Shown here piece after piece: positions 9,950-27,100 of a stretch of 64,000 nucleotides of DNA (positions are counted from its first letter, which is position 1; each line of letters begins with the position of its first letter). A program made the translations under genes and the position numbers. The stretch lies in NCBI GenBank assembly GCA_019096065.1, contig JAGUCH010000002.1:4848501-4912500 (forward strand), written 5' to 3'. The notes beneath the pieces were generated by a model. It saw nothing but the letters and a program-made list of their open reading frames with translations, was not told where the DNA came from and did not search any database. Source of the DNA: Paracyclopina nana (lineage: Eukaryota; Arthropoda; Copepoda; Cyclopoida; Cyclopettidae).

Positions 9950-12068
9950 CTATGTAATGTCAAATAGCTCCGCTGAACTAGGCATCCGAGGTTTTTTGAT
10001 CGGGGCTAACTGTCTAGTACCCTTTTTAAGGGTTCTTAACGATTGAGTAACTCCCCCAGGGAGAGGGTAAGGCTTTACGATGTACAGCAACTTTCCACCA
10101 ATATCAGGATCTAATGATGGCTGAGATGCTTCCTTAAAAAAGCATGATTTGATTATTTAGCGAATAGAAACTAAGTCATACGCTTACTTGGATCTTGCTG
10201 AGGACATCGAATTTGTGGCAGGCTTCTAAGCAGCACTTTCGGAGCTTAAAGACTGACTCCAATTTTACGTTTGCTGCCACATTCAACCTTGGGTCTAATG
10301 GATTCGTGATCTCGAGCTCTTTGGGCCGCTTCTTCTGCTGAATTTCACCAGACACAACGCAAATGGCATGCTCATTGTAGTTGAACAAAGCGTAAAACTC
10401 AAAGAAGTCGTATAAAAGCTCGGACAAACTCAGCTCTGCTTTGGTCTTGTCTAGGATCGAGGAGTTGAGGGCATATTGAACACCAGTGATATCCCCTAGA
10501 AATGTGCAATCTAACCCATCCTCTGCGACTAATTTATCTTCAGGTCCTTTAAAATTGTCATTGATTGAATAGGAATTATATGATGAAAATGGAATAACGA
10601 AATCTTACTGGCCATTGATTGCAAGGTGGCGAAAGGGGGCAAAATTTGGTGCTTGCATTGCAGGAAAAATATGACCATCAGCGTTAGCGGAAAGTTGGTG
10701 AACAAGGACGTAGGCCTCACGCTTCCAACAATGTTGTGTTCCATGGCCCATTTTCTAACAGTGAAAACCAACGGACGAACTCTTGGATCCATAGTTCCCC
10801 ATAGGTACAATAAACCAGACATGTGATAGCCAGAGCTGAAATTGAACAAATGAATTCCATGCGTTGCGTAAGAGTAACTATAATCAACCTGGCTGAAGAA
10901 AGATCACAATCCAAGTCCATGAAGTCTTGCTTGAATTTCACTATTGGCACTCGTGCGTTGAACACGTTTTGCACACTTTGACAGCCAGGAAGGAAATTTT
11001 GAATGGCATACGACATGTAACTCATTAGGGTAGTGTTGTCTTTACTCCTTCTGGCGTACGCACCTCCAGCCCCTTTGGTGTGAAACACAAGACGGGAGGA
11101 TCTGATTTCATTCTGGTTTCTGTGTGACACAACCATGTCCAGATCACAATTTCTATTGCCAAAGGAGTTGACAGATGAACCGAAAGGTAAAATTGCCGTT
11201 GTAGGGAAGAGGCCTCTGATGCTGCTCTCCAATTGCTCACAAGCAAGAAAACGTATCTTTTCACACAAAGTGCTCAGCTTGAAGGCATGAAACAACGCGT
11301 TCATCTGGTCCTCAATCTATGACAAGAAGAAAATCGATAAGACTAGTTAAATTAACAGGCGATAAAGCTTCAACTTACTCGATCCTCAATTGACAGGATA
11401 CTTTTCAAGCCTTCTTCGTCAGACATTGCATGAACATCATCAGCGGGAAGGTGTACTGGGACATTGCCCATCTCGAAAGTCTTTGAGTTGGGTGGCGATT
11501 GTGGTTCTCCATTTTCAACATTGGAGAGCCACAGAAACGGCGAAAAAACAGGGAAATTGTCTTTCGTATCCCACCTATGACGGGCATGATTACACAGAAT
11601 CTCACTAACAACATCTTTTTCATCAAACTCAGCGATGAAAAAGCTGTCAAAGGCTGTATTGTTCGGGTTGTGGAAGAACTGGAGGCTTGCTAAATGACCA
11701 AAGTTTCTCTGACAATATCGAATAAGATCATTTGCGGAGTCTTTAGATTTCACTTGCACCATAATGCTTCGTTTCGCGGATTCTCTCCGCTCGTTGACAA
11801 AGTCATTAAAAGGGACGAAAGTAACTGAAAAAGAAATCTTGAGGCTCAGAAATCAACCGTTTGCTTTCAAAGCCTTACCCTCGTTTTCCGCCTTTAGTTG
11901 TTGTGGTTTGGGCTTTAATTTGTCCCCTTCTTCGTCTGTTATCAAGTTGGACCACGATAGGGATGCGGCCTTTTTAGACCGGTCATTGTCTTGGCCAGAC
12001 CAGACGCATCTAACATTTTTCCACCTATGATCAGTTCTGAAATGCCGTATCATGCATTTCAAAATCAT
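9950..12068 (-). CDS. MTPAP: Mitochondrial poly(A) RNA polymerase (MTPAP/PAPD1)
   Basis: Non-canonical poly(A) polymerase that adds 3' A-tails to mitochondrial transcripts. Six exons, all GT-AG: 12068..11879, 11824..11379, 11316..10889, 10835..10609, 10546..10188, 10132..9950; joined frame 610 aa (human 582). The N-terminus is basic and Cys/Arg-containing, as expected for mitochondrial import. An RNA-binding-like domain follows (HLASLQFFHNPNNTAFDSFF). The nucleotidyltransferase signature is FGSSVNSFGNRNCDLDMV with its two catalytic aspartates; a third candidate lies in MDLDCD. The central domain has YLWGTMDPRVRPLVFTVRKW and NFPLTLMVIFFLQ, both close to human MTPAP. The PAP-associated part (LSELLYDFFEFYALFNY) and a basic tail complete it. 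It is divergent to DRG1 with 395 bp between starts. AATAAA immediately follows the stop. Confidence 0.95.
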
Positions 12069-12463
12069 ATTTGATTGTGGTCAAAAACCTTTGGTTGCTT
12101 TGCTTCAGTCTTTTCTGTTTATTTACAAATTTTGCTAAGCACTCTGAGCCGCTCCGAAAGCTATTTTAAAGGGCCTAACAGAAACTTTCCCACTCTATTT
12201 TCGCAAAAAAATGTAGCTCTTAAAACTTATTTTCAATACATTTTTGACAAAACAAAAAATTAAAAAGATTTTGTCTTTACTATTGCTTTTAAAATTACGT
12301 GCTACCAAAAAACGGAAATTAATTACTCTCTGAGACGAGTCTATTATGATCCATTTTTGTTTACAAGTGTGTTCTCGGTGATTTCTATTTTCTTCTACTC
12401 TGTGAAAGGCTGAAAGTTTAGCTTGTGAAGAATCGCTTTGCGCATAAATTAACACCAATCACA
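12069..12463. promoter_or_regulatory. Bidirectional promoter region MTPAP/DRG1
   Basis: The two start codons point away from each other with 395 bp between them, so both promoters and 5' UTRs must lie here. AT-rich, no obvious TATA box placed for either gene. Inferred from gene geometry. Confidence 0.55.
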
Positions 12464-13793
12464 ATGGGGATTTTGGAGAAAATTTCAGAGATCGAAAAAG
12501 AAATTGCAAGAACGCAAAAAAACAAGGGTAAGCTTGAATTTCGGCGTGAGAAAAGAAATTGACGGTTTGTACTTACGAGCAATGTTCTTTAGCCACTGAA
12601 TACCATCTTGGGACCTTGAAGGCGAAGTTGGCCAAGTACCGCTCTCAACTTTTGGAACCATCTGGCAAAAAGGGTGACAAAGGAGAAGGTTTTGAAGTAC
12701 TAAAATCTGGTGATGCCAGAGTGGCTATGATAGGTTTTCCTTCCGTTGGAAAAGTAAGCTGCAATGCGCCATCCTTTATTTTACAATTAATTATGACTCC
12801 ACTAATTATTTCAGTCAACTCTACTGAGTAGCATCACAAAAACTGAAAGTGAGCAGGCTTCGTATGAATTCACCACTTTGACATGCATTCCTGGCGTCAT
12901 CGAGTACAAGGTAAAGACTCAAAAAATTGACATGGATTGCATCAGTTTTCTGATTAACTCAATAGGGTGCGAATATCCAATTACTTGACTTACCTGGAAT
13001 CATCGAAGGAGCAGCTCAAGGAAAGGGTCGAGGACGGCAAGTTATCGCTGTTGCGAGGACTGCGGATTTGATTTTTATGGTGCTCGATGCTACCAAGCAA
13101 GACATTCACAAGGACTTGCTGGAGAGTGAATTGGAGTCTGTAGGCATTAGGCTCAATCAGAGGCCTCCGAACATCTACTATAAGGAGAAGAAAGGTGGTG
13201 GTATTCACTTCAATTCCACTGTTGCTCTCACTAAAGTGGATGAGAAAATGGTGCAAACCATTTTGCATGAATACAAAATCTTCAACGCTGAAGTATTGTT
13301 CAGAGAAGATTGTACTGCAGATCAGTTCATTGATGTCATCATGGGAAACCGAGTCTACTTGAACTGCTTGTATGTCTACAACAAAATCGATCAAGTGTCA
13401 CTTGAGGAAGTTGACCGCCTTGCTAACTTGCCGAATTCTGTTGTTATTAGTTGCTACATGAAGTTGAACTTGGAATATTTGCTTGATGCATTGTGGGAAC
13501 ACTTGAACATGGTGAGGATTTATACCAAGAAGCCTGGCTGCCCACCCGACTTTGGCGATCCAGTAATTTTGCGGAGTGGAGCTAATGTCAAGCATGTTTG
13601 TCACACCATCCATAGAACCTTGCCAGATGTTTTCAAATATGCTCTTGTTTGGGTAAAATCCATTAATTATTTACATTATATGAAAAAAGATAAGATTTCT
13701 CCTCAGGGCACCAGCACCAAATTTTCTCCTCAAAGGGTTGGACTTGCTCACGTGGTGGAAGACGAAGATGTAATTCAAATTATCAAAAAATAA
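12464..13793 (+). CDS. DRG1: Developmentally regulated GTP-binding protein 1
   Basis: Conserved OBG-family GTPase; with its partner DFRP1 it binds ribosomes and aids translation. Exons 12464-12527, 12593-12753, 12815-12910, 12966-13652 and 13707-13793 give 364 aa (human 367). The N-terminal helix ([20 protein letters not shown]) matches human DRG1. The GTPase boxes are visible: G1 GFPSVGKS split by an intron after the Lys, G2 YEFTTLT, G3 [10 protein letters not shown]4 NKID. The [16 protein letters not shown] segment is invariant in the family. The C-terminal TGS domain ends [16 protein letters not shown], then [11 protein letters not shown]. The last intron is 54 nt, in frame and free of stops, so intron retention would only insert 18 residues. 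Its stop lies 3 nt from the stop of convergent tepsin. Confidence 0.97.
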
Positions 13794-13796
13794 CTG

Positions 13797-15133
13797 TCAC
13801 GCTTTGTTATGCAAAGAACTTATGATGAGCTGAAGCTTTCTTGCCTTCGTGACCACATTTGGAAACGTAGAGCTTTGAATACAGTGTTGGAGGACTCCTG
13901 ATAACACATCGTCGTAATTGTCCGATGTGATCAACTCCGTACGCATGTACATTTCAATCAGCAGGAGAGCTCTAATGGACTTGGCGTAGTTGGAGGTATC
14001 TTCCAATTTCAACTTCAGCTGCTCCAACATCAACAAGGCATCTACATTCGAGCACCTATTTTAAAGCGTTGAGCATAATTTCCATGAACTTAGTTATGCA
14101 AGATTTTACCTAGAAAAGCATTCCTCGAGCTCGTCTAGGGTTGGGTAGTGAGGCAGAGCACAAAACTGCTTCAGATTCTCGAGCTCTGGAATAGCATCAT
14201 CCTCTATAACTTCACACGCAGAGTCTATCATGACATCCTTGGCCTTAATTGGTGAGCCTAGGGAGATCTCACTCATGCTCTTCTGAATAGCATGTTCCTC
14301 GTCATCTGAAGACTCCCAACCTCCTCCTGGCCTACCAGGTACATGTCGTCTGCCCTTCACAAGCAATGATTGTGTTAAGGAAGTGGCTTGACTTGTTGCC
14401 ATCACAGAAATTGTCATAGGCACTTGAACAGGCTGGTACTCGCCCGTATGAGACGCGGACAAGCACATCTTGAGAACTTCAGCTCTTTCATCGGGGATGT
14501 TCACAGCTTTATCAATAAGGTCCAGTACTTTATGACCTATGTTTTCCTTTGATATGGGAGCATTGCCAAAGCCTGAACCTCCCCTAGAGGACGACCCCAT
14601 TCCACTGTAAGAGGGTTCTGGTTGAATCTCTGGAGTGTCTTGCTCATCCTGAGTTAGTGTGGCCTCATCAAAGAGAATTTCCCTAGTTTCTCTGACCACC
14701 GAAGCAACGTTTGGATCGGAAGAAGAGGATGTTTTTCGTAAAACGTCATCTTTCTGGTCCCTTAAAGTTTTCCTGAAGTGCCTTGAGCCTTTCCTAACCA
14801 AGTAATGAATGGTTTTGGCAGTCTTCAGTTTTGTTTTACTGGAGTCAAGAGTGTCAGCAAGATAGATTGCTAATTGTGTTGCCAGTATCACATCAGAAAA
14901 GGATAACAAAACCAATTCATCATAAACGTAGCCAGGGGTTTCCTCTGAATCTGAACAAGTTGCTTTTCTAAGCATGCCATACTAAAATAACGCAAATACA
15001 CTCATACGATTGTACTATTTTTGTGGTAGAGTAAACTTACGTGCTGATAAATCAAGCTTTTCTCTGACAACTGCGTCACTTTATTTTTCAAGGGCTGGGC
15101 TATTGCATAGAGTGAACCAGTTAAATCTGTCAT
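13797..15133 (-). CDS. TEPSIN: AP-4 accessory protein tepsin (ENTH domain)
   Basis: Tepsin (ENTHD2) is a coat component recruited by the AP-4 adaptor at the trans-Golgi. Exons 15133..15041, 14981..14110 and 14055..13797 make 407 aa; introns have GTAAGT and GTAAAA donors. The N-terminal ENTH-like domain (about 15-140) shows KATCSDSEETPGYVYDEL, which aligns with the RATSDDDIPTPGYLFEEI region of human tepsin, then a Lys-rich helix (TAKTIHYLVRKGSRHF). A Ser/Gly-rich linker follows, then a VHS/ENTH-like helical region (HKVLDLIDKAVNI). The C-terminal helices contain LDELEECFSR and LHNKA at the end. Divergent from CHMP6 (239 bp between starts) and convergent on DRG1. The family call rests on the ENTH motif and overall layout. 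Confidence 0.85.
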
Positions 15134-15372
15134 ATTTTGTTAAGACAGTTCTAAGTAATTTCTTCTCAAGTTTGCTTGTTCCTCGAAGGTGATTGGCCAA
15201 AAAAGGAAACGTAAACAATCTGTTTTTCTATGGTGCGCGATACCCGAAAATAGAATGACTCGAGAGAGGTTTTCTTTTTGGAATTAGCGCTCATCGCTCA
15301 GCTATAGACAAATCTTATGACATTTATTTTTCGACTCACTGACCCTAGTCCTTTAATTAAACTTTTGAAAAA
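15134..15372. promoter_or_regulatory. Compact bidirectional promoter tepsin/CHMP6
   Basis: Only 239 bp separate the divergent start codons of two membrane-traffic genes. Both transcription starts and both 5' UTRs must fit here. No clear TATA element. Inferred from geometry. Confidence 0.6.
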
Positions 15373-16156
15373 ATGGGAGGAATCTTTGGGAAAGACAAAA
15401 AAACTTCTAGTCGAATAACCGAACAAGATCAAGCAATATTGGTAAGAATTCATTCTAGAGCTTAGAAATCCATTCTGTACATCAATTGTAATTTCTTACA
15501 GAAACTCAAGAAACAAAGAGACATGTTGCAACAGTATCAGAAACGAATCGAAGCAGTCCTGGAAAAGGATCGGCAAATGGCCAAACAGTTGTTATCAGAA
15601 GGAAAGAAAGAGTGAGTTTTTATGACATGAATGTCACATTTCAATCGAATAATTCCCATTTATCAGCCGAGCCAAACTATTGTTGAGGAAAAAGAAGTTT
15701 CAAGAGGGTCTGCTCACCAAGACAGAGGGGCAGTTAGATAACCTTGAGAGACTCGTCCATGATCTTGAATTTGCTCAAGTTGAGCGCGAGGTTCTCGATG
15801 GCCTGAAGGTTGGCAATGAAGCCCTGAAAAAAGCCAATGAAATGTTCTCCATCGAAGAAATTGAGCAAATCATGGATGACACTGCAGAAGCCATTGAAAA
15901 GCAAAAAGAAATTGACGCTCTCTTGTCAGGACAGTTAACTCAAGAAGATGAAGATGACGTTCTGAAGGAGCTTGACGAGCTAGCCGGAAAAGATGAAGAC
16001 TTCGATCTCTTACCTGAAATTCCCTCTGAAGGTCTGTTAAAAGTCTGCTTTAATGTATTTCCTCCCTTCTACTCATTTTTTTCAACAGATCCTACACCTG
16101 CTACAGCCAAGCCGCTAAGAGAAAAGGCCATGAAAATCGCTTTGGAGGCTTCATGA
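15373..16156 (+). CDS. CHMP6: Charged multivesicular body protein 6 (ESCRT-III, Vps20)
   Basis: Myristoylated ESCRT-III subunit that bridges ESCRT-II to CHMP4 polymers during multivesicular-body sorting. Exons 15373-15441, 15502-15611, 15667-16031 and 16089-16156 encode 203 aa (human 201). MGGIFGKDKK supplies the myristoylation glycine and basic patch; ITEQDQAILKLKKQRDMLQQ and AKLLLRKKKFQEGLL follow the human order closely. SIEEIEQIMDDTAEAIEKQ and LLSGQLTQEDEDDVLKELD form the C-terminal helices, and DLLPEIPSE is the MIT-interacting tail region. The last donor (G|GTCTGT) is weaker than the others but gives the expected end. A CATTAAAC hexamer variant near 16190 may serve for polyadenylation. 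Confidence 0.96.
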
Positions 16157-16275
16157 TTTATTGTGATTTGGTATGCAACTAATAATACATTAAACGAAGA
16201 CAACAACGGCTTGTCTGATTTGTAAATTGGGGGCGAGTAAAGAACGCAAATTCTTTTTGTATACATACAAAGTTT

Positions 16276-21118
<4,843 letters not shown>

Positions 21119-24100
21119 ATGCTGATCAAGGAGTACAGGATCCCGCTCCCCATGACTGTGGAGGAGTACAAAATTGCTCAACTCTACATGATTGCCAAAA
21201 AAAGCCGGGAAGAATCCAAGGTAATTATAGTGTGAGCCTTTTTAAGCACCTGCACACGTACTTGACTATCCGTATTTTAGGGAACAGAGTCTGGTGTGGA
21301 AATTCTCGTTAATGAGCCCTATTCTGATGGACCTGGAGGCGAAGGCCAATTCACCCATAAAATCTATCACGTGGGCTCTCATTTACCTGGTTGGTTCAAA
21401 TCGCTCTTGCCAAAATCAGCGTTGACGGTGGAAGAAGAAGCCTGGAATGCATACCCCTACACAAAAACCAGATTCAAATGCCCTTTTGTGGAAAAGTGAG
21501 TGTCTGTTTTTTATTGCCTCCACAACGTACGGTATGCTGGCCATGAAAAGCAATCTTCTTGTTTCCCACATGTATTATTCTATCTGGCTGCTCCACGTTG
21601 GAACTCGGCTTCAACACTAGCTTTGTGGCGCATTTGCTAGTTGCAGGGCACATCATTATTATCAGTTTATCGCTCTCATTCGTCTCTGTGTACTTTTACT
21701 TCTGTGAGAGGTGCTTTCTTTGCTAGACAAACATTTCTGTCCGACTGCTGCCACTGCACCTTTTACTATCACAGCATCAGAAATAGGACCTTTCCTCCTC
21801 ATCCCTCTTTTCTTTATTCATATTTGGAAAGGTGACTGAAGTTGCCGATGCAAACTTTTGCTCTACTCAAATATAAGCAAGCTCATGGGGAACTTTGTCT
21901 GATCGGCTTTCTAATCCAACGTCAGAGTCAGTGGAGATCTAATGAACCGAGAAAATGTAAGCTTTGGAAAAAAGGCTGCGTTACTTTAGCAATTTCCTTC
22001 CTCGACAATTTCATTTCCTCGTGTGCCACATTTCAATGTGACGCATCTACAAGTGAGTAGTCAGTTTTTCAAGTAGGTTCTGTTATTGAAAAATCAACAC
22101 AAATTACTATCAAAGGTAGCCCCTTTCTACTTGGCGACAACTTTCTTGGCCTCAAACTAGAACGTGCCTAGAATTTCATTCCTGCAGCCTCGAAAAGTAA
22201 GAGCCAGACATGAAGTATCACAGTCAAGCTAGCTGGCGCAGGAGTAAGAAAATGCCATTAGTTGGCACAAAAGACGAGGAAGAATAAGAGGAGGCGAAGA
22301 AAGTGAAGCCACACAAAAGTACCTCACATAACTATAATCTCTCCTCTTACGTCACCAGGTTCTCTTTGGAAATCGAGACTTACTACACTCCCGATGGTGG
22401 TCATCTAGAAAATGTGTTCAATTTGAGTGACAGTGAGAAGCGAAATCGTGTAGTCGACCTAATTGATGTGGTTCGCGATCAGGTAACTTTTTAACGCGCG
22501 AGCGCATGAATAAAGCGTAAGCATATTGTATTCAGCGAATATATCTATGCTTTCGGCCTTAGAAAGGCTTCTTGCCGCATTGACGACTAGAGAAAGCCTT
22601 TGCTCCTCGCTCATATTTCTCATATTTGCCATTTGGCTTAAGGATAAGTCGTTCTTTATTTGATTTACGGAGAGTGGGGGGTGATGGATGCCTTTTCCAT
22701 ATATGTACTGTAACAGCGTCATTAATGCAACATGAGAAAAAACATTCATTGCCTTTTTGTACGTAAAAAGAAAGGAAAGTTTGTTACTTTTTTCTGCTTG
22801 AGTCCATGCTCTTGCATATTGTGTATTCTCAATGATATACATCTAATTAATCTTCTTCCTGGAAATTCTGTGGACCATCGGCTTTCCTAAGCATTTTATA
22901 ATTAGGTGTTGTTGCAATTGTAGGGGATTAGATTTATGCCTATTAAGCCATGACTGCTTCGATTGCAGGAAGGGACCGTGTACGAAACTCCGGAGCTTGA
23001 AGATCCGACGCTATACGTATCCGAGAAAACAGGCAGAGGCCCTTTGTCTCCAGACTGGATTGAAGAGAACTGGAATGCATGTAAAGGCAAAGCTCAGCCC
23101 ACCCCCGAGGGCAAAGCTATCATGTGTGCCTACAAATTGTGCAAAGTCGAGTTTCGCTATTGGGGGATGCAGAGCAAAATTGAAAGATTCATCCATGATG
23201 TGGCCTTGCGAAAGACCATGCTCAAGGCCCACTCTCAGGCTTGGATTTGGCAGGATGAGTGGCATGGCCTCACCATGGAGGACATTCGAGCGATTGAGAA
23301 GGAAACGGCTGATCTACTCAAGCAAAGGTTTGCCGCCGCAGCTGGAGGCTCGGGCGAGGAGGATGGTGGGGAATACAAGCCAGGATATGATCTCGAGGCT
23401 AGCCAGGTCGACCTGGAAGTGAACACGAGCAATAACAATGCCAAAGCCAACTTTAGCTCCATTGAATACAGCGAGGCGGATGTGCCCAACATCATGCCAA
23501 AGCCAAGTGAATTGTTGAAGAGGAAGTCGCTGGCCGAGGAACCCAATGACCTCCTTGAGGACGACGAGGATGAGTTCTTTGATGCAAGGGATCAATTTGA
23601 TGAGAACTCTTCGCTGGCCAGGTGGTCGTCCATGGAGTTGGAGTCTGCTGACCCTGACAGTGGAGCAATCCAAAGCATCGAGCCTACTGTTGGTGTCCGA
23701 AGAGTGCACAGCCTCAATGAGAGGGCTTCTCCAGCCTCGTCTGACGGTCGCCAAGGGCCGATGTCGGCTAGGCCCAACTTCATTTCCAAGCCACTCATTG
23801 ATGTCAATCAGTGCTCCGAGGATGCAGGCTATTGTCCAACTCAAGTCCTTGTATTGGTGGTACATGGTGGCAGCGTTCTCGATGGCCCATTGGACCCGTC
23901 TGTTCGGAAAAGTGACGTGACCACTTTCAGAGGCGCCTTCGAAACCGTCATAAGGACTCATTATCCGGGGTTGGTTGGTCAACTGGTGATCAAGTGTGTG
24001 CCGTGTCCCTCAGTTTGCACTGAGGCTTTGGCAGTTTTATCTTCTCTAAGTCCTTACAGGTAGAAAATTTTCTAGCTAGGCTGCACTTAGGCAATTTTCA

Positions 24101-27100
24101 TTCGCTACCTAATTTTCCTCAGCTTTGATGTGATACCTGCTTTAAATAACCTGGGCAAAGAGGATTTCCTGGTTTCCAACGACAAGTTACCAATAGGAAC
24201 TATTCCGATTTTTGCTACCTCTTCCCCCGATTACCAAGCTTCAGTGACGAAGATGATACATTGTGCAAACGACATATTTGCGGACTTCTTAAAGTCCGAA
24301 GAAGGTGTTGGATTTTGCGGCTCGGTGTGCATGATTGGCGATTCCATGGGTGCCATTTTGGCCTACGATGCGTTGTGCAGAGACATTATACGATCCTCGT
24401 CCGAGGGGAGCGTGAATGATGCCGTGGAAAACCACAGGAATCGCTCACTCTCTGGAGGCAACAACGGAGAATCGATTCCTTCGAGCCCAAAAATTATTAC
24501 ATCCGATGCCGAAGGTACATTGCTTCATCTCACCAAGCTCCTAATTGGATTCGATCGATTCGCAAGCAAGCAGGCGAGCACGCTGTGTTATTGATATGCT
24601 AACCAATTAATTAATTGCGCGTACCATTCTGCCCTCATGAATGACAGGAATGTCGCATATTAAAGTGTCTGAAAAAAATAATCATGCGAAAGTCACGAGG
24701 GCTTCTTTTTTTGGACGCTAGTGTTTATCTTGACAGTGCCACAATTAATTTCCCTCAAGTATTTATCGACATTCCCCATTGGCCTTGCAGGCAATCATCA
24801 TGGACACCACCTCCTGAAGAGCTCCGTGGGCCATTTGTCAACTCCGGGGGGAGCGGTGAGAAAGGATCTCAATAATGTCGAACATGGATGCGCCCGCTTC
24901 GACTTTGATGTCTCAGAATTTTTCGCTTTCGGTAGTCCATTGGGACTTCTTTTGGCTTACAGAAAAGTTCAGGTAAATTTGCTGCTGACCTTGAAGAGTC
25001 TCTTAAGCTTTGCCTGGCTCTACTTTGAGGAAACTTATGAATTCCACATTTTTTGTTTCAGCAATCTCGCACGACTGGCTCTGCAAGCAAAGCTCCGATT
25101 CCCCGACCATCAATCCAGCAAATGTACAATCTGTTCCACCCAACCGACCCTATAGCTTGTCGGGTCGAGCCTCTGCTCTCGGCTCCCTTTTCAAGAGTAC
25201 CTCCGGTTAATGTCTCGAGATACCAAAAGTACCCCATGGGCGATGGGACTTGCTATTCCCTCATCGAATTCATCCAAACGAACAGCGGACTTTTTGCTGA
25301 AGGAGGAATCGGGCCCTTGGGCGCAAGCTTGTCAGGTAAAAATAGTTCAAAAACCACCTATTAGCCGTGCACGCATTTCTATAGATGCTAATACAAGCTC
25401 TAATGTGGCATGTTATCCATCATGTGTGCTTTCTATCATCATGCCCTAATTGACATCCTTCTTGCCGAGATCCGAAAAGCCACATTAAGAGAAAGCTAGT
25501 TTGAAATGTGGTCAAGATAATCCCTTGGCAGGAAGGAAGCCACGTGGGTACTGGCTTATCGTTTTAACGGCTTCCCTTTTAATCATTAAGGCATAAATTA
25601 TTAGGATGGAAAATTTTCCACGAGCGTTGTGGGAGAAAAGAAGTAAAATTTCCCCTCACTTTGTTATTGTGGTGAGAAACGCCTACCTTTCACTTTTTTG
25701 TGCTACCTCAGGTTGAAGAGAAAAGAAAATTTAGCCAAATTTGGCCTTGAAGGAGGCTGGTTCGTGGAGGAAAAAGTAGAGCCAGTACACAAACGCAAAG
25801 CTTGCCATGCATCAGCATGCTTTAAACTGTTCTACATTGATTAGCACCATTTTCAAATTTCTGCGCTCTTCTAGACTCGTAGGCTGGAAAACTGCGGTTT
25901 TCGGAGCTTTTAAGCAGTAGCCATTGTATGTGGTAGCTCTAGCCTGCCTCTGATCAATCTTAAATGGAGCCATGCAAATTATTATGCTATTATTCGATGC
26001 ATAATTGAAAAAGTTACACCAGATTCTAGCCGTAATGTTTATCCTAAGTTATACCAAATTCTAGCCGTAATATGTAGTATTCCACCCCGTTGGCAGTTTC
26101 TCTAAACCTCATTTTTTCAGGTCGACACTTGGTTCGTCGTCCGTCTGAAGAAAGCATCCAATCTGGGGTGGTTGATGCTCAGCAGTTGCACACGATCAAC
26201 ATACTCAAGCCCAAATGGTGGGGTAGCCGCCGCATAGATTTTGCCCTTTACTGTCCAGACGGACTCTCCAACTTTCCCACCAACTCCTTGCCCCATTTGT
26301 TCCACTCTAGCTACTGGGAGTCCGCAGATGTCATCAGCTTTGTGCTGCGACAGCTAGTCCGCTGCCATGACATGGTGAGCAACATGGGCTGTAATCCTTC
26401 CGGAGGGCTACATTTGAGTACACTCGAGGCCGCAGACCAGCCGAGAGAAAAGTGGATAAAAAAGAGAACCTCGGTGAAAATTAGAAATGGGGCTCCGAAT
26501 CATCGAGCAAACGATGTTATTGCCAAAGAAGGCATGCCCCAGGTATATATATATTCAAATCATTTCGGAAAGATGTTGTGACGACTATTTATGCTCAAGG
26601 TTTTGTGCGGCCGATTCAGCTACGGACCATTGGACATGGCTGCTCTCACAGGCGAAAAGGTGGACATCCACGTCATGAAGGACCAATGCGACTGGATCCT
26701 GCTCACGACCGAGGTCACTGACAAACACGGCCGCTTGACGTACACGCTACCCGAGGAGCACACTTTGGGCTACGGGCTGTATCCTGTGCGAATGGTCGTG
26801 CGAGGGGACCACACGTGCTTGCACATGACCCTGGCTGTTGTCCCTCCACTAACGGAGACCGTTGTCTTTTCCATCGACGGATCGTTTGCTGCTTCAATGT
26901 CTGTGACAGGGAAGGACCCGAAAGTGAAGGCAGGGGCCGTGGACATTGTCCGGCATTGGCAAGAATTGGGCTACCTGATCGTTTACGTGACTGGTCGTCC
27001 AGATATGCAGCTGCAGAGGGTCGTGGCTTGGCTCACGCAGCATAATTTCCCTCGAGGCCTTGTCTCCTTTGCAGATGGCTTCACCACAGATCCGCTTAAG

